The notes under the pieces: model-generated
Databases searched by the model: none
Told to the model about the DNA's origin: nothing
Seen by the model: only the letters and a program-made list of their open reading frames with translations
In this document: in pieces, positions 25,485 through 32,663 of the stretch
How positions within the stretch are numbered: position 1 is the stretch's first letter
How the letters are laid out: every line of letters begins with the position of its first letter
DNA from: Amorphoplanes digitatis
Lineage (GTDB): Bacteria; Actinomycetota; Actinomycetes; Mycobacteriales; Micromonosporaceae
Assembly: GCF_014205335.1 (NCBI RefSeq)
Contig: NZ_JACHNH010000001.1
Coordinates: 4,768,501-4,832,500 of the forward strand
Direction: 5' to 3'
DNA: 64,000 bases
Program-made: the position numbers and the translations under genes

Positions 25485-26318
25485 GTGCTGATGAGCTCCT
25501 CGCCGGATCCGACCGAGTCCGCCCCCGCTGGTGGGTACCTGCTGGACAATGCGCGCGCCGAGGCGGGCGAGCGGTTCGTCTGGCTGGCCGAGCTGTTCGA
25601 CGGGGTGACGCGGGGGCACTTCGACCGGCTGGGGGTCGGGGCCGGCTCGCGCTGCTGGGAGGTGGGCGCCGGCGGCCCCGGCATCCCGGAGGCGCTCGCG
25701 GCGGCCGTCGGCCCGAGCGGGCACGTGCTGGCCACCGACATCGACCCGTCGTGGCTCAGCGCGGACGGCGGGTACGAGGTGCGCCGGCACGACGTCGCCG
25801 CCGATCCGCCACCGGAGCCGGGGACGTTCGACCTGGTGCACGCCCGGCTCGTGCTGGTGCACGTACCCGACCGGGCCCGGGCGCTGGCCACGATGGTGGC
25901 GGCGCTGCGGCCCGGCGGCCGGCTGCTGGTCGAGGACGCCGACACCGCCCTCCAGCCGCTGGCATGCCTGGACGACAGCGGCCCGGCGCAGCGGCGGGCC
26001 AACCGGCTGCGCGCCGCGGTCCGGGAGCTGCTGGCGCGCCGCGGCGCGGACCTGAGCTACGGCCGTACGCTGCCGCGGGCGTTGCGGGAGGCCGGCCTGG
26101 TCGATGTCGCCGCGGCGGGCTCCTTCCCGGTGGGCGGGCTCGCCTGCGACCGGTTGGAGGCGGCGACCATCCGGCACGTACGCGGCGAGCTGCTCGCGGC
26201 CGGCTTGGCCGACGACGCCGAGCTCGACGCGCACCTGGCCGCCATCCACGCCGGCGAACTCGACCTGACCCTCGCACCGCTGATCTCGGCCTGGGGCCGC
26301 CGCCCGGCCGCCGACTAA
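25485..26318 (+). CDS. Class I SAM-dependent methyltransferase
   Basis: The 277-residue protein has motif I as CWEVGAGGPGIPEAL (about residues 52-66), an acidic residue in LATDIDPSWL, TFDLVHARLVLVHVPD, and ALRPGGRLLVEDADTAL. This pattern is typical of actinobacterial methyltransferases near antibiotic or housekeeping genes with unknown acceptors. I chose the GTG at 25485 because GGGGAGG lies seven bases upstream. The ATG two codons later is possible. A longer in-frame extension to 25383 has no family resemblance. It ends 4 bases into the convergent AHSA1-like gene. Confidence 0.85.
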   Translation: MLMSSSPDPTESAPAGGYLLDNARAEAGERFVWLAELFDGVTRGHFDRLGVGAGSRCWEVGAGGPGIPEALAAAVGPSGHVLATDIDPSWLSADGGYEVRRHDVAADPPPEPGTFDLVHARLVLVHVPDRARALATMVAALRPGGRLLVEDADTALQPLACLDDSGPAQRRANRLRAAVRELLARRGADLSYGRTLPRALREAGLVDVAAAGSFPVGGLACDRLEAATIRHVRGELLAAGLADDAELDAHLAAIHAGELDLTLAPLISAWGRRPAAD

Positions 26319-26824
26319 TCGACGGGCCGGGTCCGCAGCGCCTCGTAGTAGGGCTTCATCGCCGGGAGATAGTCGTCGAAGCTCGGCGCGGGCAGGCCGT
26401 CCCGCGCCGCCACCAGCATGTCCAGGTAGTACTCCCAGCCCGGACCCATCTCGCCGACCCCGTCGGTGGTGTCGAGGTGGTGCACGAGCCGGAGCTCGGT
26501 CCGGCCGTCGGCGTGCGACAGCAGCAGCTCGAGCCGCCAGCCGCCGGACTCGTCGCTCGTCGACACGGCCAGGCGCCGCGGTGGCTCGCACGCGTCGATC
26601 CGCACGTCGAACCAGGGTTCCGTTTCCTCGAAGGCCATCTGCACCTTGATCATGCGGCCCGGGGCGGCATCGCCCTGCCAGGCGCCGAACCACCGGGCGG
26701 TGCGATCGGATTCGGTCACGCTGGCCCACACGTCCTCGATGGGGGCCCGGAACGTGCGGCTGACGACGAGGTCGGTGCCGTCAGCGGCCGGGAAGAGCCG
26801 GCCGGTCGGCGGTGGGCTGCTCAT
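26315..26824 (-). CDS. SRPBCC (AHSA1-type) domain protein
   Basis: The 169-residue protein contains LVVSRTFRAPIEDVWASVTE and ARWFGAWQGD, the AHSA1-type START-like fold, and ends with PAMKPYYEALRTRPVD. It starts within the stop codon of the upstream ArsR gene (ATGA overlap), so the two are translationally coupled. This mirrors the AHSA1/ArsR pair at 17.3-18.1 kb, but with the gene order reversed. Ligand unknown. Confidence 0.87.
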   Translation of the reverse strand: MSSPPPTGRLFPAADGTDLVVSRTFRAPIEDVWASVTESDRTARWFGAWQGDAAPGRMIKVQMAFEETEPWFDVRIDACEPPRRLAVSTSDESGGWRLELLLSHADGRTELRLVHHLDTTDGVGEMGPGWEYYLDMLVAARDGLPAPSFDDYLPAMKPYYEALRTRPVD

Positions 26825-27183
26825 GCCGTGTTCTCCTGTCGTTGATCCGCCGCGTCGCGCCGGCGGCGCTCGCGGCGGGTGCGATAGACCTCGGTCTCCA
26901 GCGCGTCCAGGCGGCGCTCCCAACCGGCGGCCGGAGCGAACTGTCCGAGCCACCCGATCAGGCCGGCGAACCGCGACCCGTCGAGCTCATAGAGGCGCCG
27001 GCGCCCGACGAGCGTGTCGCGAACCAGCCCGCTCTCCCGGAGCACCCGCAGGTGGCGGCTGACGGCGGGCCGGCTGATCTCGAACCGGTCGGCGATCTCC
27101 CCCGCGGCGAGCCGTTGCTCGCGCAGCATCACCAGGATCTCCCGCCGCACCGGGTCGGCGATCGCCGCGGCCACGTCGTCCAC
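26821..27183 (-). CDS. ArsR-family transcriptional regulator
   Basis: The 120-residue winged-helix protein shows AAAIADPVRREILVMLREQ, the recognition region FEISRPAVSRHLRVLRESGL, and a wing GRRRLYELD. The C-terminal tail is basic (TRRERRRRDAADQR). No metal-binding cysteines are seen. The start is a GTG at 27183 without a strong ribosome binding site. A 20-bp inverted repeat immediately upstream is the likely autoregulatory operator. It is the first gene of a two-gene unit with the AHSA1-like gene. Confidence 0.87.
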   Translation of the reverse strand: MDDVAAAIADPVRREILVMLREQRLAAGEIADRFEISRPAVSRHLRVLRESGLVRDTLVGRRRLYELDGSRFAGLIGWLGQFAPAAGWERRLDALETEVYRTRRERRRRDAADQRQENTA

Positions 27184-27190
27184 CCGAGAA

Positions 27191-27210
27191 GCGTAACCAT
27201 CACGTTACGC
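27191..27210. promoter_or_regulatory. Palindromic operator GCGTAAC-N6-GTTACGC
   Basis: Perfect 7-bp arms (27191-27197 and 27204-27210) flank CATCAC, starting 8 bases upstream of the ArsR GTG. Position and symmetry suit an ArsR dimer that blocks its own transcription. The inner GTAAC/GTTAC is related to the GCAAC/GTTGC arms of the other ArsR module in this window. Confidence 0.75.
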
Positions 27211-27246
27211 GTTTGGCAAGCCTGAGCCTGCCGGATGCGGCGGTCG

Positions 27247-27383
27247 CAAAGGACCATAATTTCATTGGATACCGCTGAAACGAGGCCAAGTAATTCATCG
27301 AAGCAATTGCCCGGAAATTTCATATATTCAACGTCGATTTCTTTGAACCGTCCCGGCGGGTCGGAGCATTCCGAGCCGAACCC
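27247..27383. repeat. Copy B of an imperfect direct repeat (relic of a gene start)
   Basis: The core 27260-27340 matches copy A at 22160-22240. On the minus strand the match continues into the first codons of the membrane protein gene: both read LGLVS-VVSNE/LGLVS-AVSNE. After a 17-base deletion, both also share TGGTCCTTTGCG. Copy B is therefore probably what remains of a duplicated upstream region plus gene start. It now fills the interval between a lipoprotein pseudogene and the ArsR gene. I see no intact gene in 27211-27412. Confidence 0.6.
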
Positions 27384-27412
27384 CGCCACCCAGGCCACGT
27401 TGAAAGACTCGA

Positions 27413-28059
27413 TCATTCGGTAGGCGCGAACCGATATTCGCTCGGCTGGAGCATTTCTACCGCCGTCGCGGCGATCGCCTCCAGCTCGTGCTGGTCCACT
27501 TCGGCCGCCCCCGACAACAGGACGGCGACAGACAGGTCATGCCATGCGACCACGACAAGCTTGAAGCGAACGACGACCGTGCCCTTGGCCTCCACCACGA
27601 TTCGCGTACCGGCCGATGCCTCCCCCAGTTGCGGCACCGTCAGCGGGAACAGCGAGATGGTCTGGTCGCCCGAAGTGATGGTCGGGCAGCGCGCCGGCGC
27701 TTCGGCGAACTCGGTGACGACAGCCTGGGCGCCTTCCTCACCGAGGACTGCCAGGTGTTCACAAGGGTGCTGTCATCCTTCGTGAACATGACCGCCGCGG
27801 AGTCCACGACAGCGTCGGCGGCCACGGCGCGGATGGCTGACCGCGATCCATCGGAGACGCGGTCCCAAAGTGCGCACGCGTCCTTGAGGTCGGACGGATC
27901 ACCCTCGCCCGGTTCCTCGACGGCGGTATAGCCCGAGGGCAGGTCGGTGGCTGTGAGCAGGGAGACCTGCAGCCGCTCTGAAATGTCGCGCCGTTATTCA
28001 AGATCCGAGGTCGCGCCGGCCGCCGCGGCGCGCGGGGTTGCGGCAAGGCCTATTCGCAT
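27413..28059 (-). pseudogene. Decayed lipoprotein gene with internal stop and frameshift
   Basis: On the minus strand, an ATG at 28059 starts a Leu/Ala-rich N-terminus (MRIGLAATPRAAAAGATSDLE) and meets a TAA near 27995. In the same frame the reading continues ISERLQVSLLTATDLPSGYT, then DLKDACALWDRVSDG and AAVMFTKDD. The mature part of small actinobacterial lipoproteins often contains such an LLTA-DLP-GY block. Near 27755 the sense moves to another frame (HLAVLGEEGAQAVVTEFAEA, then RCPTI, GTVVVRFKLVVVAWHDLSVA) and ends at 27413. One stop and one frameshift in a recognisable gene indicate decay, or a sequencing error for the frameshift. The lipobox Cys is also missing. Confidence 0.65.
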
Positions 28060-28273
28060 ACGCAGGCCGGACAGCGGCTCCCGATTGAAGGCGGTACGTA
28101 GAATGCCGCCGCCGCACTGCTCGCGAACATCGAATCCGGTGAGATCTCGACGGCGCCCGAGGGCCGGGCGCGGCTGACACGATCGTGGACGCCGTCGCAT
28201 CGACCGGCGGGCCGACGCCCCCGACTTGGCTTACGCTCGGCGGGCATCGATGGAGCATTGGGAGGTGCTGCGC
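28060..28273. other. Intergenic region upstream of the isomerase-like gene
   Basis: This 214-base interval separates the lipoprotein relic from the plus-strand isomerase-like gene and must contain its promoter. The only structure I see is a GC-rich imperfect hairpin around GCGCCCGAGGGCCGGGCGC near 28152-28172. No coding frame with family resemblance is present on either strand. Confidence 0.35.
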
Positions 28274-29053
28274 ATGGACACGACCGCGTACCTGGAGGCC
28301 GTCGTGGAACAGGCGGGCACGTTCGCCGACTGGGTGGACGGCCGGGACGCCACCACCCCGGTGCCGACCTGCCCGAAGTGGACGCTGGCCGATCTCGTCG
28401 ACCATGTCGGCTCGACGCAGCGCATGGTGGCGATGCTGGTGGGCGGGCGGATGACCGAGCCGAGCCAGGCGTTCGCCGGATACGTCCCGGCACCGGCCGA
28501 CCCGGCACAGTGGCGCGCCTGGCTGACCGGCACCGCGGCCGAGGCGAAGCAGGCGTTCGACGCGGCCGACGACGACACGCCGGTGTGGGATCCGTCCGGC
28601 GGCGCCGCAGGGGTGCCGTTCTGGTCACGCCGGCTGTTCGGGGAGGCCTGCGTGCACCGCGCGGACGCGGCCGCCGCGCTCGGCGAGCGATACGAACTGG
28701 CGCCGGAGATCGCCGTCGCGGCCATCGACGACTGGCTGGACACCATGACCTCCCGCGGCTACTGGGAGAACCAGCCGGGCTTCTCCGACGCGATGCGCGG
28801 CGACGGCCAGACCCTGCATTTCCACGCGAGCGACGCGCCCGGCGAGTGGCTGGCACGCCGCGAACCGGACCGGATCGCCCTGGAACACTCACACATCAAG
28901 GCCGACGTCGCGGTCCGCGGCCCGGCCACCGACCTGCTGCTAATGATCAGCCGGCGCCGCCCGATGAGCGCGGCCACCGGCCTGGAGGTGCACGGCGACC
29001 GGGCCCTGCTCGACCACTGGATCGGAAACATGGACTGGGTGACCGGCGACTGA
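28274..29053 (+). CDS. Maleylpyruvate isomerase-family mycothiol-dependent enzyme
   Basis: The 259-residue protein starts MDTTAYLEAVVEQAGTFADW. It has the MDMPI_N/DinB-like four-helix fold with WTLADLVDHVGSTQRMVAML near residue 37, including the family His, followed by a second metal-ligand region with FGEACVHRADAAAAL. A C-terminal domain contains VRGPATDLLLMISRRRP. Family members use mycothiol as thiol cofactor, for example in maleylpyruvate isomerisation. The actual reaction here is unknown. I chose the ATG at 28274 because GGGAGG lies about seven bases upstream. Its stop codon directly abuts that of ligA. Confidence 0.87.
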   Translation: MDTTAYLEAVVEQAGTFADWVDGRDATTPVPTCPKWTLADLVDHVGSTQRMVAMLVGGRMTEPSQAFAGYVPAPADPAQWRAWLTGTAAEAKQAFDAADDDTPVWDPSGGAAGVPFWSRRLFGEACVHRADAAAALGERYELAPEIAVAAIDDWLDTMTSRGYWENQPGFSDAMRGDGQTLHFHASDAPGEWLARREPDRIALEHSHIKADVAVRGPATDLLLMISRRRPMSAATGLEVHGDRALLDHWIGNMDWVTGD

Positions 29054-31207
29054 TCAGTCCAGGTAGGCGGCCAGGGTGGGTGACTCGCCGGCGTTGTGTG
29101 CGGCCAGGAGGTCCGCGAAGCGCTCCGAGGGCATCACCCGGACGCCGAGCTCCTCGGCCTTCGCGGCCTTCGAGCCGGCGCCCGCGCCGACCACCACCAG
29201 GTCGGTGCGGGCCGAGACCGAGCCCGAGGACCTACCGCCCAGGTGCTCGACCGCCTCGTTGCCCTCGTTGCGGGTCAGGCCCGGCACCGAGCCGGTGACG
29301 ACGACGGTCAGCGGCTTGCCGTCCTCACCGCGCAGCGGCAGCGACGGCGTCGCGGCCGTGCCGGGCGGGGCGTCGGCGGGTGCGGCCAGGCCGGGCGCGC
29401 CGGGCTCGGTCATGTTGACGCCGCGCTCGGTGAGTTTCGCGATGACCGGGGCCAGCTCGATCAGCTCGGCGGCGATGGTGGCCGCCCGCTCCGGGCCGAC
29501 GGCCTCGACCTCCTGGAGCTGCTCGACCGTCGCCGCGGTCAGCGCCGGCATCGAGCCGAAGTGCCGGGCCAGGCGGCGCGACATCGAGCGGCCGGTCATC
29601 CGGACGCCGAGGCCGGTCAGGACCCGGGACAGCGGCTGGGTCTTGGAGGCCTCGATGTTGGCCACCAGCTTGGTGGCCGAGGTGCGGCCGAGGCGTTCGA
29701 GCTTCGCCAGCGCCTCGGCGTCCAGGTCGTAGAGGTCGGCGGGGTCGGTGACCAGGCCCGCCGCGACCAGGCCGGCGATGACCTTGTCGCCGAGGCCCTC
29801 GATGTCCATCGAGTCGCGGGCCGCGAAGTAGGCGAGCGACTCGCCCGCCCCGCAGGCCCGGCCCTGCACGCAGCGCCAGCGCTTCTGGCTGCGGTCGATC
29901 TCGCCGTGGCAGCGGGGGCAGTCCTCCGGCGGGGTGAACGGCTGCGCGTCCGCGGGGCGCTCGTCGAGTTTCGCGCCGGTGATCTCCGGGATGACCTCGC
30001 CGGCGCGGCGGACGAAGACGGTGTCGCCGACGCGGACGTCGCGGCGGACCAGGTCGTCGAAGTTGTGCAGCGTGGCCGAGGTGACGATCACCCCGCCCAC
30101 CTGGACCGGGTCGAGCACCGCGACGGGGGTGATCACGCCCGTGCGGCCGACCTGGACCTCGATGGCGGCGAGCCGGCTGGTGCGGGTGTCGGCCGGGAAC
30201 TTGTGCGCGATCGCCCAGCGGGGCGCCCGGCTGGACGAGCCGGCCCGGTCCCGGTCGGCCGGGTCGTCGGCCTTGACCACGGCGCCGTCGATGTCGAAGC
30301 CGAGGGTGCCGCGGGCCGCGCCCAGCGCCGCGATCGCGGCCAGCAGGTCGTCGATCGTCGCGCACTGCGGCATGCCGGCGGGCGAGCCCGCGGTCGTGGC
30401 CACCCCGAGGTCCGCGATCGCGGCCATCGCGGCGGTGTGCGTCAGGCCCTCGCCGCCGGGCAGGTCGTGCACCGCGTAGGCCAGGAAGGACAGGGGTGCG
30501 TCGTAGGCGCGGTCCTGTGCCCGCAGGGTGCCGGCCGCGGCGCTGCGCGGGTTGGCGAAGGGCCGGCCGCCGTGCGCGACCCGCAGCTCGTTGGCGCGGG
30601 CGAAGTCGGCGTCGGTCATGAAGACCTCGCCGCGGACCTCGACCGTCGCCGGGCCGGTGAGCGCGGCGGGCAGCCCGGCGACCAGGCGGGCCTGGGTGGT
30701 GACGTCCTCGCCGGCCCGGCCGTCGCCGCGGGTGGCGAGCCCCCGCAGCCGGCCGTCGACGTAGCGGGCCGCGACCGCCATGCCGTCGATCTTCGGCTCG
30801 ACCGTGTAGCCGTGCACGGGGTGGCCGAGGACCCGGTCGAGGCGGGCCGCCCAGGTGCGCAGCTCGTCGGCGTCGAAGACGTTGTCGAGGCTGAGCATCG
30901 GGGTGCTGTGCTCGACGTCGCCGCCGGCGATGCCCGCGCCGACCGCGGCGGTCGGGGTGCCGGCCTCGACCCAGCCGGGCTCGGCCCGCTCGGTGGCGGA
31001 GATCCGGGCCAGCAGGGCGTCGTAGGTGGCGTCGTCCATGGCGAGGTCGTCGCCGGCGTAGTAGGCCTCGGCGGCCGGCCGGATCCGGGCGATCGCCTCG
31101 CGGTAGTCCTCGACCGTGTCGAAGCGCGCGGCCTTTGCCGCGTCGACGACCGGCGCGACCTCGTGGTCGGTGCCGTCGGGTCCGGCGGCGGTGCGCTTGG
31201 TCGGCAT
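29054..31207 (-). CDS. ligA: NAD+-dependent DNA ligase
   Basis: The 717-residue protein has the full LigA architecture: Ia domain (NAD binding), adenylation domain with the KxDG nucleophile lysine in VEPKIDGMAV (near residue 139), and OB fold. A four-cysteine zinc finger follows (CPRCHGEIDR and CVQGRACGAG), then a helix-hairpin-helix domain and a C-terminal BRCT domain (PLTVVVTGSVPGLTRNEGNE). It seals nicks during replication and repair. It is slightly longer than E. coli LigA (671), mainly at the N-terminus and through Ala/Pro-rich linkers. Transcribed alone, with a leader of about 80 bases before the upstream operon's terminator. Confidence 0.97.
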   Translation of the reverse strand: MPTKRTAAGPDGTDHEVAPVVDAAKAARFDTVEDYREAIARIRPAAEAYYAGDDLAMDDATYDALLARISATERAEPGWVEAGTPTAAVGAGIAGGDVEHSTPMLSLDNVFDADELRTWAARLDRVLGHPVHGYTVEPKIDGMAVAARYVDGRLRGLATRGDGRAGEDVTTQARLVAGLPAALTGPATVEVRGEVFMTDADFARANELRVAHGGRPFANPRSAAAGTLRAQDRAYDAPLSFLAYAVHDLPGGEGLTHTAAMAAIADLGVATTAGSPAGMPQCATIDDLLAAIAALGAARGTLGFDIDGAVVKADDPADRDRAGSSSRAPRWAIAHKFPADTRTSRLAAIEVQVGRTGVITPVAVLDPVQVGGVIVTSATLHNFDDLVRRDVRVGDTVFVRRAGEVIPEITGAKLDERPADAQPFTPPEDCPRCHGEIDRSQKRWRCVQGRACGAGESLAYFAARDSMDIEGLGDKVIAGLVAAGLVTDPADLYDLDAEALAKLERLGRTSATKLVANIEASKTQPLSRVLTGLGVRMTGRSMSRRLARHFGSMPALTAATVEQLQEVEAVGPERAATIAAELIELAPVIAKLTERGVNMTEPGAPGLAAPADAPPGTAATPSLPLRGEDGKPLTVVVTGSVPGLTRNEGNEAVEHLGGRSSGSVSARTDLVVVGAGAGSKAAKAEELGVRVMPSERFADLLAAHNAGESPTLAAYLD

Positions 31208-31289
31208 GCGGAGCTCACTTCCTGCGACGCGGAAAGACGATCTCCCAACGACGGGAGCGGTGTCTTTGATACCGCACGGGTACGACAGA

Positions 31290-31321
31290 ACCCGCCGGGG
31301 TCCATTGAAACCCCGGCGGGT
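31290..31321. terminator. Hairpin terminator of the hydroxybutyrate operon
   Basis: A perfect 12-bp stem (31290-31301 with 31310-31321) and an 8-base loop lie 16 bases downstream of the last gene of the minus-strand operon and about 80 bases upstream of ligA. It should separate the operon from ligA transcription. Confidence 0.85.
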
Positions 31322-31336
31322 CCGCGGCGGAACCGT

Positions 31337-32659
31337 TCAGCCGGCGAGCTCGCAGGTGTTCGCCAGGTCACCGGCCGGCGGCCGGGCGACGGTGTGGCCG
31401 GGCGGCGGCGCCTGCCGCCGCTCGACCCAGCCGGTCAGCGCGGTGAACGCCGCGCGGAAGCACGGCAGGATCGGCCGCAGCCGGTCCGGATAGGCGTCGT
31501 AGAGCCCGTCGACGTGGTTGCCGCCCTCGATCCGGTAGTACCGGAAGATCGGGCCCCGGCGCTGCTCGCGCACCATCTCCGCGTACACGTCGGAATCCTG
31601 GGTGATCGGCAGCAGCGCGTCGAGGGTCCCGTGCAGGGTGATCAGCGGCCGCTGGATGCGGCCGGTGAGCGCGATCCGCGCGATCGCCGCGCGCACCGCC
31701 GCCGGGCGGCTCGCATAGTCGTAGTCGGCGTCGCAGGCGGGCGTGCCCGGCGCGCAGAACGGGGTGCCGGCCTCGGCCGGGCCGTCGTAGTCCGGGTCCA
31801 GCTCCTCGCGGTAGATCCGCTGGGTGAGGTCCCAATAGACGCGGTGGTGGAAGTCCCAGAGGAACTCCGAGCCGGGCGCGAAGCCCGCGGCGACGACATC
31901 CGCGGGCCGGTCCGGGTACGCACCCAGAACCGGAGGCAGGAAGGTGAGCAGGCTGGGCCGGCGCGGGTGCCAGAGCGTGCCCTCCCAGTCGACGCCGCCG
32001 TCGTACAGCTCGGGGTGGTTCTCCAGCTGCCACCGGACCAGGTAGCCGCCGTTGGACAGGCCCGCGGCGTAGGTGCGGCGCGGCGGGTGGCCGTAGCGGC
32101 GCGCGACCGCCGCGCGGGCCGCCAGGGTCAGCTGGGTCACCCGGTGGTTCCATTCGACGATGGCGTCGCCGGGGCGGCGCCCGTCGCGGTAGAACGCCGC
32201 GCCGACGTTGCCCTTGTCGGTGGCGGCGAAGGCGTAGCCGCGGGCCAGGACCCAGTCGGCGATGGCGAAGTCGTTGGCGTACTGCTCGCGTACGCCGGGC
32301 GAGCCGGCCACCACCAGGCCGCCGTTCCAGCGGTCGGGCAGGCGCACGACGAACTGGGAGTCGTGGTTCCAGCCGTGGGTGGCGTTGGTGGCCGAGTCGT
32401 CCGGGAAGTAGCCGTCGATCTGGATGCCGGGCACCTCGCTCGGGTTGCGGGCGCCGGCCGGGGTCAGCCCGGCCCAGTCGGCGGGGTCGGTGTGGCCGGA
32501 CGCCACGGTTCCGGCGGTGGTGAGGTCGGCGAGGCAGGCGGCCTGTTGCCGTTCCGCGCCCGGAAGAAGAGGCGCGGAACACCCGGCCGACGGCGATGGG
32601 GGTACGGGAAGCAGGACGGCCGCCAGCAGGACGGCCGCGGCGCTGAGGGAAGGCAGCAT
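31337..32659 (-). CDS. Secreted alpha/beta hydrolase, 3-hydroxybutyrate-oligomer hydrolase/tannase-like
   Basis: The 440-residue protein has a signal peptide (LSAAAVLLAAVLLPVPPSPSAG), then a lid-bearing alpha/beta hydrolase domain. The nucleophile elbow is AAGLSNGGYLVRW. The catalytic Asp is probably in LHGTLDALLPI and the His in IEGGNHVDGLYDAYP. This pattern matches extracellular hydrolases of the tannase and 3-hydroxybutyrate-oligomer hydrolase type. It is the last gene of the operon that encodes a 3-hydroxybutyrate dehydrogenase and a complete importer, so cleavage of hydroxybutyrate oligomers outside the cell is the likely role. The ATG at 32659 has GGAG nine bases upstream and lies 4 bases after the regulator stop codon. 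Confidence 0.75.
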   Translation of the reverse strand: MLPSLSAAAVLLAAVLLPVPPSPSAGCSAPLLPGAERQQAACLADLTTAGTVASGHTDPADWAGLTPAGARNPSEVPGIQIDGYFPDDSATNATHGWNHDSQFVVRLPDRWNGGLVVAGSPGVREQYANDFAIADWVLARGYAFAATDKGNVGAAFYRDGRRPGDAIVEWNHRVTQLTLAARAAVARRYGHPPRRTYAAGLSNGGYLVRWQLENHPELYDGGVDWEGTLWHPRRPSLLTFLPPVLGAYPDRPADVVAAGFAPGSEFLWDFHHRVYWDLTQRIYREELDPDYDGPAEAGTPFCAPGTPACDADYDYASRPAAVRAAIARIALTGRIQRPLITLHGTLDALLPITQDSDVYAEMVREQRRGPIFRYYRIEGGNHVDGLYDAYPDRLRPILPCFRAAFTALTGWVERRQAPPPGHTVARPPAGDLANTCELAG

Positions 32660-32663
32660 CCCG

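Noticed and set aside
22160..27340. An integrated element bounded by the direct repeats
   Set aside because: There is no integrase, excisionase, replication gene or tRNA end, and most genes inside look native in codon use. The repeat is imperfect and contains gene-start sequence, which fits duplication better than attachment sites.
27129..27416. A 95-codon minus-strand frame beginning at the lipoprotein relic stop codon
   Set aside because: It runs through the repeat copy and into the ArsR gene in a wrong frame. Only the short segment shared with the membrane protein start is recognisable, so I treat it as a relic.
28152..28172. A GC-rich hairpin upstream of the isomerase-like gene as a riboswitch or terminator
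   Set aside because: The stem is short and imperfect, there is no conserved riboswitch core, and such hairpins arise by chance at this GC content.
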